Part shown: positions 52,384 to 63,864 of the stretch, in pieces
Position numbering within the stretch: position 1 is the first letter of the stretch
Layout of the letters: every line of letters starts with the position of its first letter
Source: Ecdyonurus torrentis
Taxonomy: Eukaryota > Arthropoda > Insecta > Ephemeroptera > Heptageniidae
Assembly (NCBI GenBank): GCA_949318235.1
Contig: OX439131.1
Span: forward strand, 12,579,200-12,643,199
DNA: 64,000 bases
Direction: 5' to 3'
Notes under the pieces: generated by a model
Seen by the model: the letters and a program-made list of their open reading frames with translations, nothing else
Databases searched by the model: none
What the model was told of the DNA's origin: nothing
Translations under genes and position numbers: made by a program

Positions 52384-54928
52384 TACTCCAATGTGTACTT
52401 AAATGACTTAAGCCTTTTTTTTCCCTTGCTAAATAAACAAATGTGAATTGCAACAAATTGAATATCATAATGACGTAAGATAAAAATAACAATTTTTCTC
52501 TGTAAAACTATTTATTGCAAGTCATTTAAAACAACAAATCAAATATTGGCTGGTATTACATTATTGTGAAATAAAATTTAATGTTTTGAAAATTTGACGT
52601 AGGAAAACACACACAAACACAGTGTTGTTTAAAATTTTGCAAATATTTCAGGGTCTCATCGCAATGCATGCATCAACTTATTTAATACTATACTGTAATT
52701 ATAAAACTAAATAAAAAGAAAAAGATAGGCTCATCATTACACAGCTATAATGCAGAGCAATACACATATAGCTTTGTGTGCACGTAAGCGATAGATTCTA
52801 TCGCCTATTTGCACATGAAGGCTACGAGTATTTTTCTTTAGCATAGCTGTGTAATGATAGGCTTTTTACTATCCTTTTCTTATTATTTACCATCATTATA
52901 TAACTAATTACGTTTTAAAAAAATAATTAGAAAATAGTTGGTAGAGATTAGAGCACGTTGAATTGAAAATTAATAAAACGCGAAAATTCTCTAATTTAAA
53001 TAGTAAATTGGGACTAGGGATGCAAATCATTATAGCTTGCGCTAAATAAAAATAGACATTAAAAGGGATGAGGGGTATAGTGTCAATGTAAAATACGATA
53101 TACCTAACATCTCACGTTCTCACACTGCATCAAAGGCACAACATTATAAAACAGTATCAGACTTACTCTTGGCCTTAGACCGGTTTCGTCCTTTACCTAG
53201 GACTCATCAGTAAGGCTCGGCAGAGAGCTCTGTACAGCTAGAGATGGCTCACACCACATCTGCTAACTGACTGAGCTGAGGAAGCAAGTGGCAGCCGCGT
53301 TTTTATATGCGATGCCCCCGCAGCTGCTCGCGCTGATTGGTTGAACAATCGCGCGCGCAAACCCGGCTTGCTATTTAAAACCTCTCATCCTCACACTGTA
53401 ATATAATATTGTGCACTATTTTTATTTAGCGCAAGCTATAATGATTTGCATCCCTAGTCCCAATTTACTATTTAAATTAGAGAATTTTCGCGTTTTATTA
53501 ATTTTCAATTCAACGTGCTCTAATCTCTACCAACTATTTTCTAATTTTTTTTTTAAAACGTAATTAATACCAACCGCGATGGTTCTTTCCTATATATTAT
53601 ATCATTATATAACTGCGATTTTTTATCTAATTGTATGTACGTATATGTATATACAATTAGATTTTTTTTCAATAAAAAGTTATAATTTAGAGTAGATTTA
53701 AAAATACTGGAAGGGAATTTTTTTATGCATGTCAACTTTTTTTTGTCTTACTTATTCAAAGACTATATTTGCATCACTACCTAGAACTGTGCAATGTAAA
53801 AAGTACTTGCATAGCATATTAACATAACTCACCTAGAATGTTGATAGTTCCAAGAGTATTTGTTTTTATGGTCTTGACTGGGTTGAGCATATAATGAGGA
53901 GGTGATGCAGGACTAGCCAGGTGATAAATTTCATCCACCTCAATGAACAGAGGTCGAACGATGTCATGGTGAATCAGTTCAAAATTTTCATGCCCAAGCC
54001 AATGTTCAACGTTTCTCTTACGTCCAGTGAAGAAATTGTCCACAACGATCACCTCATGTCCAGCAAGCATGAGACGATCAACAAGATGAGAGCCAACAAA
54101 GCCTGCTCCTCCAGTTACCTGAAATCATATGTAAACTATTTTATTTTATTGTATTACGAGAGAGATTGCAGTGCAATAGTTTAAATATAAGTTTTTAATA
54201 GCTCATAGGGAATTTCTAATTAAAAAAAGGTTATACCACACCTAAATAAGAGATTATTCAAATTTAATTACTTACCAATATTCTTTTCCTTGTCAAAGTT
54301 AAAAAGTTAACGTTAGGATATTTTTTAGGTATCCTCTTATCAAGCTCGAGTAATTTTGACTCGAGCTCTCGTATTCTCAGCTTAGCTTCTTGTAGCTCTT
54401 GCTGATCACTTAAAGCTCCCAGAGGCTGAGGAGCCGTGTCATAGTCTGCCCTGTTGCTGATGATTTGCTTGTTGTTTTTGAACTCATCATCTGCTTCATG
54501 ATGATAGGATGCACCTTTAATGGCATTGTCAAGCTGGCCATTGTATTCATCAACTAACTCGCTGTGAGCCCAGTTTATGTAAAATCCAAGCACTGTAAAA
54601 TTAAAAAAAAATATTATACATCAATCTATTGATCAAGGTGGGAAATCAATAAATATTTTATAGTTTTTTTTCCCTCCATTATGACTTAAGTTATTTTAGT
54701 CTGTGCAATACATACTGTATATGATGTATATGTATAATAAGAACTTTTAAAAGTTGCTGTAAAAAGTTGGAACAGCACACATGAAACAAGTTTTAACTGT
54801 TTTTGTAGTAAGTCAAATCAATATTAACATTCACCACCCAAAATTCTCAATTATTCTATGCACTTACCCCCTAGTAGACAGACAAAAATGATGATAAGAC
54901 GTCTCATTTTTCTACCTACATAATTCAT
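44023..54928 (-). CDS. Uxs1: UDP-glucuronate decarboxylase (UDP-xylose synthase), complete
   Basis: Coding exons 5' to 3': 54868-54928, 54276-54592, 53833-54118, 51955-52068, 49740-49927, 45987-46119, 45319-45452 and 44023-44145; phases agree, giving 451 residues. The enzyme converts UDP-glucuronate to UDP-xylose using bound NAD, in the Golgi lumen, supplying xylose for glycosaminoglycan linkers. Two ATGs (MNYVGRK and MRRL) open the frame; the first is used here. A signal anchor ([18 protein letters not shown]) is followed by a coiled-coil-like stem ([16 protein letters not shown]). Then come the Rossmann motif [36 protein letters not shown], the STSEVYGDP box, catalytic YDEGK (Tyr near 265), [18 protein letters not shown] and [10 protein letters not shown]. 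All active-site motifs are intact. Its introns hold hammerhead-bearing repeats in sense orientation. Confidence 0.95.
44260..44333. repeat. (AT)n plus (AG)n microsatellite
   Basis: An AT dinucleotide run is followed by about 50 bp of AG repeats inside the last UXS1 intron. Confidence 0.95.
44340..44650 (+). mobile_element. 3' end of a LINE (RTE/CR1-like tail), copy 2
   Basis: The frame from 44356 reads [20 protein letters not shown] and continues [12 protein letters not shown] to TGA at 44589. GGGATTATAGCGTCATGATA and a TATGTATATA tail follow. It is nearly identical to 37787-38130 and lies antisense in a UXS1 intron. Confidence 0.85.
45453..45986. other. UXS1 intron, moderately GC-rich patch at 45620-45930 unexplained
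   Basis: The patch is richer in GC than the surrounding intron and has a short open frame (45660-45863), but no domain or splice evidence. It may be a remnant of a mobile element. Confidence 0.4.
46383..46556 (+). mobile_element. Family E element, 5'-truncated copy (E2)
   Basis: AGCTCAAGCTAGAATATTTG through the E arm to the 3' terminus ACTAACCCCGATG, then TTTTTTTCCTAATACGCA. It starts inside the arm and keeps the intact terminal end. No clear flanking duplication was found. Confidence 0.75.
46971..47050 (+). promoter_or_regulatory. CCAAT-TATA-initiator promoter of element E3
   Basis: AACCAATCAGCGCG lies just before 46990, TATAAAAACG at 47011-47020, and the initiator TCAGTCAGTT at 47044-47053, about 33 bp beyond the TATA box. 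The leader then carries GCAGATGTGGTGTGAGC and CTCTAGCTGTACAGAG before the hammerhead at 47102. Confidence 0.65.
47102..47146 (+). ncRNA. Hammerhead ribozyme, family E (E3, plus strand)
   Basis: Stem I GCCTTA (47102-47107), CTGATGA (47108-47114), stem II GTCC/GGAC with loop TAGGTAAA (47115-47130), GAA (47131-47133), loopless stem III ACC/GGT (47134-47139), cleavage base T (47140) and stem I return TAAGGC (47141-47146). All invariant core bases are present and stem I pairs perfectly. It is open at stem I, so type I. With no stem III loop, activity would be expected mainly as a dimer. Confidence 0.92.
47643..47692 (-). ncRNA. Hammerhead ribozyme, family E, tandem copy 1
   Basis: On the minus strand: TCTTA, CTGATGA, GTCC, TAGGTAAA, GGAC, GAA, ACCGGT, cleavage base C and TAAGGCC. 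The core is intact and the cleavage base is the preferred C. Stem I has four Watson-Crick pairs plus a G-U wobble. It is sense-oriented in the UXS1 intron. Confidence 0.9.
47787..47836 (-). ncRNA. Hammerhead ribozyme, family E, tandem copy 2
   Basis: Identical to 47643-47692, 144 bp away, in the second tandem unit. A transcript across both would carry two ribozymes separated by a short unit, able to release a 144-nt monomer. Confidence 0.9.
47870..47920 (+). ncRNA. Hammerhead ribozyme, family E, inverted copy
   Basis: The plus-strand mirror of 47787-47836 across the palindrome hinge, with CTGATGA at 47881-47887 and cleavage expected after the C in CCGGTC (about 47912). All core bases are kept. 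Antisense to UXS1. Confidence 0.9.
48459..48855 (+). repeat. Two-copy direct repeat of about 206 bp
   Basis: Blocks TAATTGTCGTAGAATCA.GA and ATGATAAAATTAAGGCTATC, then TGAATATTT.AGAAAGTTAA and TTCA.GCTGTGACTACCC, occur in both 48459-48655 and 48665-48852. It is non-coding DNA in a UXS1 intron. Confidence 0.85.
49060..49440. mobile_element. Family E 3' terminus (49060-49094) abutting a family D copy (49094-49440)
   Basis: AATACTAACCGCGATGG and TTTTTTCCTAATACGC form a lone E terminus. AAAGAAAAGGATAGAAATAC then starts a D element that ends GGTTTCTCCTATCCTCTTC. The D copy is diverged, with inner TTATCTCTGTGCTAGCAAAA. Confidence 0.65.
50178..50635. repeat. Palindromic MITE, family G
   Basis: AATGAGGAAGG at the left is mirrored by CCTTCCTCATT at the right. 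Inner arms AAAAATTTTTGAGG, AATTAATTTTTGAAAATCG and GCCTGTGACGTCATC are mirrored by their complements. It lies in a UXS1 intron. No ORF. Confidence 0.8.
50689..50915. mobile_element. Family E, degenerate short palindrome (E5)
   Basis: GATTAGAGCATGTTGAATTG and TTGGGACTTGGGATCAAATG are mirrored by AGAGAATCTTTGTATTTTAT and AACGAGCTCTAATCTCT. The cassette with promoter and ribozyme is absent; the hinge lies near 50793. Confidence 0.7.
52329..52381. repeat. (AC)n microsatellite
   Basis: About 26 AC dinucleotide units in a UXS1 intron. Confidence 0.95.
52722..52872. repeat. Palindromic repeat
   Basis: AGATAGGCTCATCATTACAC and AGCTAT are mirrored by ATAGCTGTGTAATGATAGGC. The hinge region has GCGATAGATTCTATCGC. 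It lies just left of element E4. Confidence 0.75.
53171..53220 (-). ncRNA. Hammerhead ribozyme, family E (E4)
   Basis: Minus strand: GCCTTA, CTGATGA, GTCC, TAGGTAAA, GGAC, GAA, ACCGGT, cleavage base C and TAAGGC. Stem I pairs perfectly over six bases and the core is canonical. It is preceded by the CTCTAGCTGTACAGAGCTC leader shared with E3. Confidence 0.92.
53265..53340 (-). promoter_or_regulatory. CCAAT-TATA-initiator promoter of element E4
   Basis: CCAATCAGCGCGAGCAGC from 53340, TATAAAAACGCGGC from 53307 and TCAGTCAGTT at 53274-53265. The spacings to each other and to the hammerhead match those of element E3. Confidence 0.65.
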
Positions 54929-55300
54929 CTTCTCATTTGATCACATCACTTTGAGGACCTCCTAAGTATAAACAAGAGAAAGTTTAGCTGACATGACGTT
55001 GAGATTTTAAAATTTAACCATAAACCTAGCTGACTTTGCTGTTTCTATTGTCCTCTCATCAAGGCAACATTTTAGCAGCTGGGCCCTGTTTGTTTGCAGA
55101 AGGGGGCGGGGCACAGAACAGACCAGGCACAGAGGAGTGGGGCGGGAACTTCGGGAAGGAAAGAGTATCGGACATGTTCGCGTACGTTCGTTCGTCCATT
55201 CGGTCGGACAAAAACAGCGCAAATTTATTCAAAAGCTTTAGAAAATATCAGGGGCGATCAGGGGCAAGTTCGCAGTTCAGAGGGACCATCGCACTGATGA
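54929..55300 (-). promoter_or_regulatory. UXS1 5' UTR and GC-rich promoter region
   Basis: An acceptor-like TATACTTAG at 54962-54970 (read on the minus strand) starts the first coding exon's 5' UTR. Further upstream, 55080-55290 is unusually GC- and CpG-rich, with GGGGCGGGGC and GGGGCGGGAA words resembling GC boxes and ACGTTCG repeats. That is consistent with a TATA-less housekeeping promoter and a first non-coding exon. Confidence 0.5.
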
Positions 55301-56126
55301 AAGTTCAATAAGTAAAAGATGGAGTGCGAGAAAAAGTTATCAGATTTAAAAATATTAATGAATTCCATACTGACTGTCACACAATAATACAAACAGTGGA
55401 AGGATAATATGTATATATTATAAATTATAAAATAGGTGAACTTTATTTTATCAAACGCACAAAATGGGTTTTCACTCATAGATTTGAGCTTTTATGGGCT
55501 TCCACGCCATAAGTGCAAAATTTCATGAGCAGAAAATAGCATTGACATTTGACACATAAGAGAAGGAAAAATTTAATTTTTCGCAAATTAAAAAATATAA
55601 AAAATTATTCAATAATAACCTCTTATAGTAACTATTACACCCCCCCCCCCTTCCGTTTTACAACCAAGAAAAATCAAATGATAATTAAATACGTATTTAA
55701 TTTATCGAATTTATCATTTTATTATTTTTCTTGGGTGTACACATTAATTTCTCTATTAAAGGCCAAAAACAAAAACAATGTTTTTCCTACGCTGAGACAA
55801 TGTAATATCATACACTTAAATTTATAAGTGCAATTTAATTAAGTTATTGAAGTATATCGATTGAGTACAATATAATCATCGTAATCAAAATGTGTTTTTG
55901 TTTTATAAGTTATCCTCTTTTCTCCTTTGTTGTTGTTTTAGTGTTTTTTAAACACATAAATTAATTTTATTGTTCCAATATATAAAACTCTCTACTACGT
56001 GAAATGGGTTATGCACATTACTATGTATATAAATATTAGAAATTTTGTATTATCAAATATTTTTAATTACAAAGACTTGAAAACTACAGGAATAATATGC
56101 TAGAACAGAAAAAAGTTGCGTTTCTG

Positions 56127-56165
<39 letters not shown>

Positions 56166-56437
56166 ACAAAAATAATTTTTTGTTTTGACTTATTTTATTT
56201 TGTTTACAAATTTTATTATTACAATAATTTTTATACTTATAGAGAATTCTGGACCCCCTACTATTATTTCTTTGCTTCAATTTCGTACCTTGAACATATT
56301 TGACATCATGTGGAGCACCCGCAGATTTAAATTGTGAACTAAAATGAACTTTTTACTTCTTCATACGTAGAATGCAAAAAAGTGACTTGTTAAATAGTAG
56401 AAACAATTTTTTTTAAGCTCGCGCTGAAATGAGGAGG

Positions 56438-56471
<34 letters not shown>

Positions 56472-57157
56472 ACCAGCGGAGGGGATATAGGCTTTTACGA
56501 AAAATTTCCCTCAGGTTACAACATCAAAATTATTTCAATTGGATCATAATTGACTATTATAGTATATATTTATAGTAGTTCTAGAGAAAGCAAGGATTCT
56601 TATCTTTAATGATTCAAATTGTTGTTTTTTTAAAGTGTGTGATTAATCTGTCAAATAAAATTAATTATTGCATGTTGATTTTGATTTCAGAAATTAAATT
56701 AAATATTTCCAAACATTAAAATTTAATGCTCATAATGAATTTACGCTCTATGTCGACATTATTCATGGTATATAAAACCACATTTTAAGTTTACCTTTGT
56801 TTGTATATACCGAAAGAAGTAAAAAACTGAACAATATTTATTTCGGATCACTACATAAAATTCTGGTGTAATTTAACACTCATGAACTTGTCCGAGAAAT
56901 CTACTTTATTTAACACATGTTTATAAAATTGAAGCTATATAAGTATTATACATACAATTAACGAATCAATTTAATTAATCTAGCAATAATAGAGAGCATG
57001 CAAAAAAAAAATTAAGGGCTGCGATATTATTTCATTTATTTTTTTTAATTCTTTGTAATCAATTGTACCTATATATTGGTATTTTGATCAATAAAGAAAC
57101 TGAAAATTAATATGACACTAACAAACATTATAATTTTTTTTAGTTGCTATAACTCTA

Positions 57158-57241
<84 letters not shown>

Positions 57242-57537
57242 GTATGCGGATGACGTCATATTTATTGCGCTTGGAGGCCATACTGGAGTAGTGCATAACA
57301 TTGCTCAGCATAGGACAAACTTCATTTAAGCCAATTTTCTTTGGGAAATCAGTTAATTTTTTGTTATTGTTATTTTTCTCACATACTTGAGACTAATTCA
57401 ACATAATATTTACAGCATCGAAATGCTCTCAAAAATATTACATATAGTGTTTTTAAACTGGCAAAAAGATTTTTATCCTATGTCACCCATGTTATTGAGT
57501 TATCCAATATGGCGTCGACTTTAACATGAATGCATAG

Positions 57538-57587
<50 letters not shown>

Positions 57588-57693
57588 TATATATCCCAAA
57601 TTCACGAGGGCCCTCGTCGATCAAAGAACTAATGTTTAAACCTCTTCGATTACACCACCCTTTATTAAAAATTGCAAATAAAGTCCTTGTAGA

Positions 57694-57764
<71 letters not shown>

Positions 57765-60700
57765 GATAGTATAATATACCAATGAGATAAAGGGTTAAAA
57801 AATAAAAATGTATGCATACATATTTTTTTAATTTTATAAATTAAAAGTCAAAGGTTTGTCCTAAAAATCTATTGCCTGCATGGAAAATTTTGACAGAAGA
57901 TTTTTGCAATAACTCAAAGAAGTTGATATATAAATAAAAGCAACTTCTTTCAGTACTTGCGATAAATTATGCTAAAATAAAATACAGGCACTATTCTATT
58001 ATTGGATCATATAATTTACTTAAAAAAAGGTCATAAAATGTTAATTTTTAAACATAATAATTAATTTTCTGTATTTTAATTATATATTATGTAAATTATT
58101 ATGTAGTATGAACAGTGTTAATTAAAATGAATTTTAATTAATCTATATCACTTTATGTACCCTATAGTACCCTACAGTACATCACAATTACATTACATCC
58201 TTATTTTTCCTTAAATTTTTATTGCCTTTTATTATAATAATAATAAAATAAAAAGATTACAGGGAATTAGGGATTTCAAAAGAAACACGGCAAGGCAGTG
58301 AGCAGTAAAATGTGATCTAAATCTTATAGCGGTAACGAAAATAATCGTACAATGCAGAGCATATGAATGTATGTATATAAAAGACAAAAGGAAATGTAAA
58401 TAATTATTTATAATTAAATAATTATTTTTAATGGCATTACAATTATTTTATAGCTGGCCGAATGTAACAAGTAAAGTAATTCCTGGGTACAGAAAAAATG
58501 GAGAAGAAGAAGAAGAAAAAAAAAATGAAGGTGTTTTTGCCTTATTTTTATTTGTTGTTGTTTTGTTCTCAATTCATCAAATAATAGTAAAAGATATACA
58601 ATTTACCCAAATTTTTATTTTTGCTTGCAAAATAAAAATGATGCCACATGTGTAAAACTCTCTATATATAATAGTTTTAAATTTTAACGATAAGGTTTTG
58701 TATAAATAAAATATATAATAATTACATATTATATTATTAGTAACGCCATTTTTGGTAAATAAAAAATAGCAATATGATTTTTTGTTCATTGGAATATTAA
58801 ATTATTATTACATTTTTCATACAAACAAATCACCTCTTATATTTATTAATTATTATTATTGCTGTAATGTGTACATTACAGTATATAGCTTGAAAAGTAC
58901 CTATATCTATCCAGTTTCCACGTAGCGTAAATCAAATAAAATTATAATTTGTGAAAACTATTTGTCAAATTTATTCAATAATAATTTATGTTTCTCCTTC
59001 CTTTGTAATCAAGTTGCAAAAAGACATCTTTTTAATAATGATGAAATAAAATAAAAATGCAAACAGCTTGTTCATTGAATTATGTATATATAATATCTAC
59101 ATGTATTGAGCATGCATTGTCTTGATACTATTTAATTTCTTTTGTTTCTATTTACACAATTTTTTTTACACAAAATAAAGATATTTGTACATATTCTTTT
59201 CTTTTACTTTAAAAAATATTTTCAGGTATTTATAAAGCGTTAAATATTTTTTTCTTTCTTGCACGCGTATGTAGGAGATAAACTTATTTAATTCTATAAC
59301 ATCCTCAATTTGTCATTGCAAAACATACATATATATATTTATATAGAAAAAAAAAATAAAAAAAAAATAATAATATAAATGGTGTGAAATAAAAATAAAA
59401 TCATTATATTTTCATTCATTTTAATTTATTTGCCAACAATTTTATTTCATATATATATATATATATGGACTTCAAAATTATAACACATAAAAGTATGACA
59501 TAGATACAGTAGACATGAATATTATACAAACATTATCCATCCTTTCTGTGACATACAGATTATGAAGCAAAATTGTTCTTGCACCACTTATTTTGTGGTA
59601 GAATACACTTCGAGTTTTGAAATATTAAAAAATAAAGTTTAGTCCATTTATTATATATTTTTCTTCTTGAAAAACCAAATGGAATTAACAGCTTATAGAA
59701 ATACTATTTGCAGTATTTTTTTTTTCTCCCCATAAAAAATGCATGAAAATCTCCTTCTGTTTAACAGAGAAGTTATTTTGTATTAAAATTTGTTATACGT
59801 GTAGGGTCCAATGAACGGTGCATACTTAACATAATGTCACTGAAACATTTAAAAATTATATCATTTAGAAAAGTGTGAGAAAGAATTTATGTAAAATACA
59901 TAGCAAAATACCTGTTTAATTATTATAATAGATTTTTTATTTGGTTTCAGTTATAAAGTTTACCTCAATTTAAATATTTTTACATGCTATACACAATATA
60001 AAAATTCAATGAGATTTTTTGTTTAATTTGTTTTTTTAAAGTTTAGTGTACAGTATATATGTGAAATAGGGTATACGTGCATTGTCATTATTTACTTATA
60101 TAATAATTATACAGCTAACTATGTTAGGATTTGAGAAAATATAATGTTTTTTTTCCTAGTCCAAAAAAAATCTTTTTATAATAAAAATGTTTACTGCAAA
60201 TAACAGTCTTATTATTACAGAGAGTGAGTCAAGAAAGAAAAAAAATATAGCACACAATTTTTTGTTAATTGAAAGATGAGATAAGAAAAAATTTCACGAC
60301 AAAAATGACTATTTTTCGTATAATTATTTTGTTTTCACGAAGTTTGTAAGTTTTAAGTAAATATATGTATAAGTAATGCATCAACAAAGAACAAAAAATA
60401 AAAATAAAAATAAAAAAAACGTGATTTTCTCACGCTAAATAACCACGCGCACACGGTCCTTTTTTAACACGAGAAGAAAGATTATTATAATTACAGCTGC
60501 TGCAACTTTTTTATATGGTAAGGCACCTACATATATAACTGCATCACTTAGCCATAAGAATTATAAATATATACAGTTTACATATCAATCTACAACACGT
60601 AAAGTGAAACAACATGTATAAAAACGAAGCGACTATTTATAACGGCAGATTATATTATATAGAATATTATTATATCCGGTATTATCATACTTTTTTTTTT

Positions 60701-62144
60701 TTATTATAAAGAAAAAATGTATAAAATATCACACATTTTTATATAAAGTGAAGAAAAAAATTGAAATAATGATTGAAAATTGTCATAGCATGTGCTCTGT
60801 AGATGATTAATAAATGAGGACTCGTCAAGTCATGCACTTCTTATTGGTATTTAGAGCAGTTTTGTTTTATATATTTTTTTTTTAATCATAAAAATGTTTA
60901 TATGATAGCCTATAACAAGAAAGTCCATACATTAAAAAATAATAATAATAATTCATCTTATTTATGTATTTGTAGTAAAAATATCAATCATAAAATTAGC
61001 ACAAGTTGTAAATACTTACAATATGAATAAATCAATCAATCAATAAATAAATAAATAAATAAATATACAAACAAACAAATAGATAAATTACAAATAAAAT
61101 TACATTTAAAAATTACGCTCTATTATCTTTATAACACATGAAACCTAATTTTTAAATATGAATAATAAATAATGGTCTGTAAAAAAATATGTTTTTATTT
61201 CGCACATAAGGTATTATAATAAAATTTACATAAAAATACAATAACAATTGTATATTTAAGTAGTTATTAAAATTTTTTTAGTTGCGAAGTGGGAATAAAA
61301 TTAGAGCAGAGACTTGAATGAGTGCAAACTTCTCACGCGGTAACGAGACATCTGGTTTGTTAAAATCTTACACTTAAAATAATCTCCAACCCTATTAAGC
61401 ATTGTGTTTGTAGTGGACCCAACAAGGTGGGAACTTGACCTATATATTTACAACTACTTCATGGTGTCACAAACTCCTCCTACACATGGTAATCCCGTTG
61501 ATTAATATTATTATTATTTTTCCTATATATTATAATCCAGTTTCAAGCAGCGGGTGTTCAATAAGTTACAATAACAAAGGTCTGATGTTGAAAAGACGTA
61601 AATAATAACAGTGATTTATACTTCTCTTTTTTTTTTTTTTTCCTACAAAATACGTTTTTCTACAAATTTATATAAAAATCAGCCTTTCAAATTCATATAT
61701 CTTTATTTAGATATCAATAAATTTTTTATATAGATGATTAATTTCTTTTTTCTTTTTGTCTAGTTTAATATAAAACAGTATATTATACGTATAAAATGTA
61801 ATTTGTTTCATTTTTTCCCCTTTTTTGCAATTAACGCAATTAATGCAAAATCATTTTATATTTTTAAATGTATAATAATACGAGCAGAGAGAATAACTGT
61901 TATATTTACATAAAAGTTTATCAAATTATAAACAAAAATGTTAAAAATTAATTAATTCTCATGCTGGAATGCTAATTATGTACATAATCGGTATTGACTA
62001 TACAATAATAATAATAATAAACTCTTGCTATAGTCTGGAACATGACTTTAAAAATTGAAACTGCTGAAAGTGTATATTATTTTAGTTTTATTATTTGCCA
62101 CTATATTTATTATTATGGCTCGTGCAGATTTCTTTATAAGAAAA
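55301..62144. other. AT-rich intergenic DNA with microsatellites
   Basis: No supported gene. It holds homopolymer tracts (T near 56131-56161, A near 56435-56469) and three long (AT)n tracts at 57163-57236, 57541-57585 and 57700-57760. The segment 57237-57540 has GACGTCATATTT and GGAGGCCAT near one end and ATGGCGTCGAC near the other, perhaps a MITE between the AT tracts. Confidence 0.55.
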
Positions 62145-62303
62145 TTACATGGTGCACATGTCGACGGTACGTTTGTTGCCCCGCGCCTGCTTGAGAACTA
62201 AGGTGGTCATGTGGGCGAAACGTCAACGACCCCAAGAATCAAACCAACCACCATCGATATTTTCATCAAGCATAAATAAACTCCATATGGGCCATGACGT
62301 AGG
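62145..62303 (-). CDS. Candidate 3' terminal exon of a gene extending beyond the right edge
   Basis: In very AT-rich surroundings this patch is GC-richer. Its minus strand reads PTSWPIWSLFMLDENIDGG, then WFDSWGR and a TGA at 62225-62223. The same frame continues RFAHMTTLVLKQARGNK, then RTVDMCTM, to TAA at 62147-62145. Both peptides look protein-like. The TGA could be the normal stop, a read-through codon or a sign that two alternative exons overlap. No convincing acceptor is fixed (TATGGAG at about 62286 and CACCTTAG at about 62200 are options). No family is recognised; all other exons would lie right of the window. Confidence 0.35.
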
Positions 62304-63621
62304 GGAAAAAAATAATATGAAAAAGTAAATATAGTAATTTTTTTTGTTTCCATTAAAAAGAAAAAGAAAAAAAAATCACATGAGCGAATCTAAATTAAAA
62401 TAATTTGAAAATATTGTTATTTTAGATGTAGTATTATAATATGTTACCATTGAAATTATAGTGTTTTCACTTTTTTACATTGTAAGTTTTACAAAACAAT
62501 AATTTTCGACTTTTTTTAACATAATTAAAATATATGAAACTCAAAAATAATATAATGTTCATTTTATTTAAATAGCAATTAAATTTTTACCGTTTCATGA
62601 AAAATATACTCAAATTCTTTAGAGAGTTAATTGCTATGATGTGTGGTATTATGCCATAAAGTCATATTTACAAATTATTAAGATTGCTAAAATCTTTATT
62701 TTTTTTTAATGTGTTCTAAGAATTATTAATATTTTCGTATACTTTTGCTCAATAAATCATAAAAATAGAATTAGCCTTGAAATTTTTGCAAAGATATTTC
62801 ATATTATATAAAAAGTGAATATAATTGCCATAACCAAAAATAAATTTTAATTTTATTATGAGAAATTTGAACAATACAAAGAATGAAAATCGCTTTTACT
62901 TTTTTTATTTGTAATTTTCGCGAGAGAATCTTGTTATAACAGATGCCACGACCAATAAAATATACTTTTGCTGATAGGTGCTACAGACGTGAAATAATGA
63001 GTAAAGGAAAGGAGAGAGGAAATAAAATAATAACAACTATAAAAACTTTTATAAATGTGTATGTACATAAGTAAATAATAACAAATATATTTTTCAGAGT
63101 TCATACACATTTAAAAAGGCTAAAAAACTTTAAAAGAAAAAAAATGCGATCAAACACTCTTGCGTCCAATTCTAGTGTTAAATTTCGAAGAAGTGTATTT
63201 TTATAAAAAGCAATTAAAAATATTATTTACAATAATTGAATTATTGTTATTCTAAAATTGTATAATATAATAAAATATGCATTATCATTATGTAATATTA
63301 TTAGAGGAAATAAATTTTACTTTCAATTCAATGCTACAAGCAGTTATAAAACATAACAATGCAAATTTGAATCAAACACCTGGTAGATACAGCTAAGGAA
63401 TTTATTGAAGTAGAAAATAATGTGTGTTTTTTTCCTCTACAAAAATATTGATGATTTTTCACTTTTATCTTCAAATTCTATGAGAAATCATCAGTGAAAA
63501 TTTATTACCTGTATAATTATATTGAAGTTGTTTGATAATAAATGACTAACGTCTTCCTAAAATAAGAAGAAGTACACAAATTTAAAGTTGCGATTATTGA
63601 CCTTTTCCTTTTTGTATAACT

Positions 63622-63622
<1 letters not shown>

Positions 63623-63684
<62 letters not shown>
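63623..63684. repeat. (CT)n microsatellite
   Basis: About 62 bp of uninterrupted CT dinucleotides. Confidence 0.95.
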
Positions 63685-63690
<6 letters not shown>

Positions 63691-63864
63691 ATCTCTGAAA
63701 TCTACAATTTTTAATTAAAACACTTATTACCATTACCGCACTGATGTAAAAAATGCATTATATAATTTTTAATTTATGCACGCACACAGTTGTTTGAAAA
63801 GTTATGCTTTTTATGTTTCCATACAAGTTCAACCACTTCTTGGTATGTATGTTTCATTTTTTTT

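Larger units (their letters stand above)
52892..53614 (-). mobile_element. Family E fold-back element with promoter and hammerhead (E4), 14-bp target duplication
   Basis: ATCATTATATAACT flanks it at 52892-52905 and 53601-53614. On the minus strand: short arm (53600-53410), CCAAT (53340-53336), TATAAAA (53307-53301), TCAGTCAGTT (53274-53265), hammerhead (53220-53171) and the body/long arm to 52906. The right end has ACCAACCGCGATGGTTC, then TTTCCTATATATTAT, the family terminus. This is the cleanest full copy. It is sense-oriented in the UXS1 intron between exons 53833-54118 and 51955-52068. Confidence 0.9.

Noticed and set aside
57586..57700. Short frame reading NSRGPSSIKELMFKPLRLHH between (AT)n tracts
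   Set aside because: It is open only because the flanking AT repeats lack stops; there is no recognisable domain.
62205..62235. GGGCGAAACGTC resembles the 3' half of a hammerhead core
   Set aside because: No CTGATGA or stem II partner lies upstream at a workable distance, and the patch is better explained as a coding-like exon on the minus strand.
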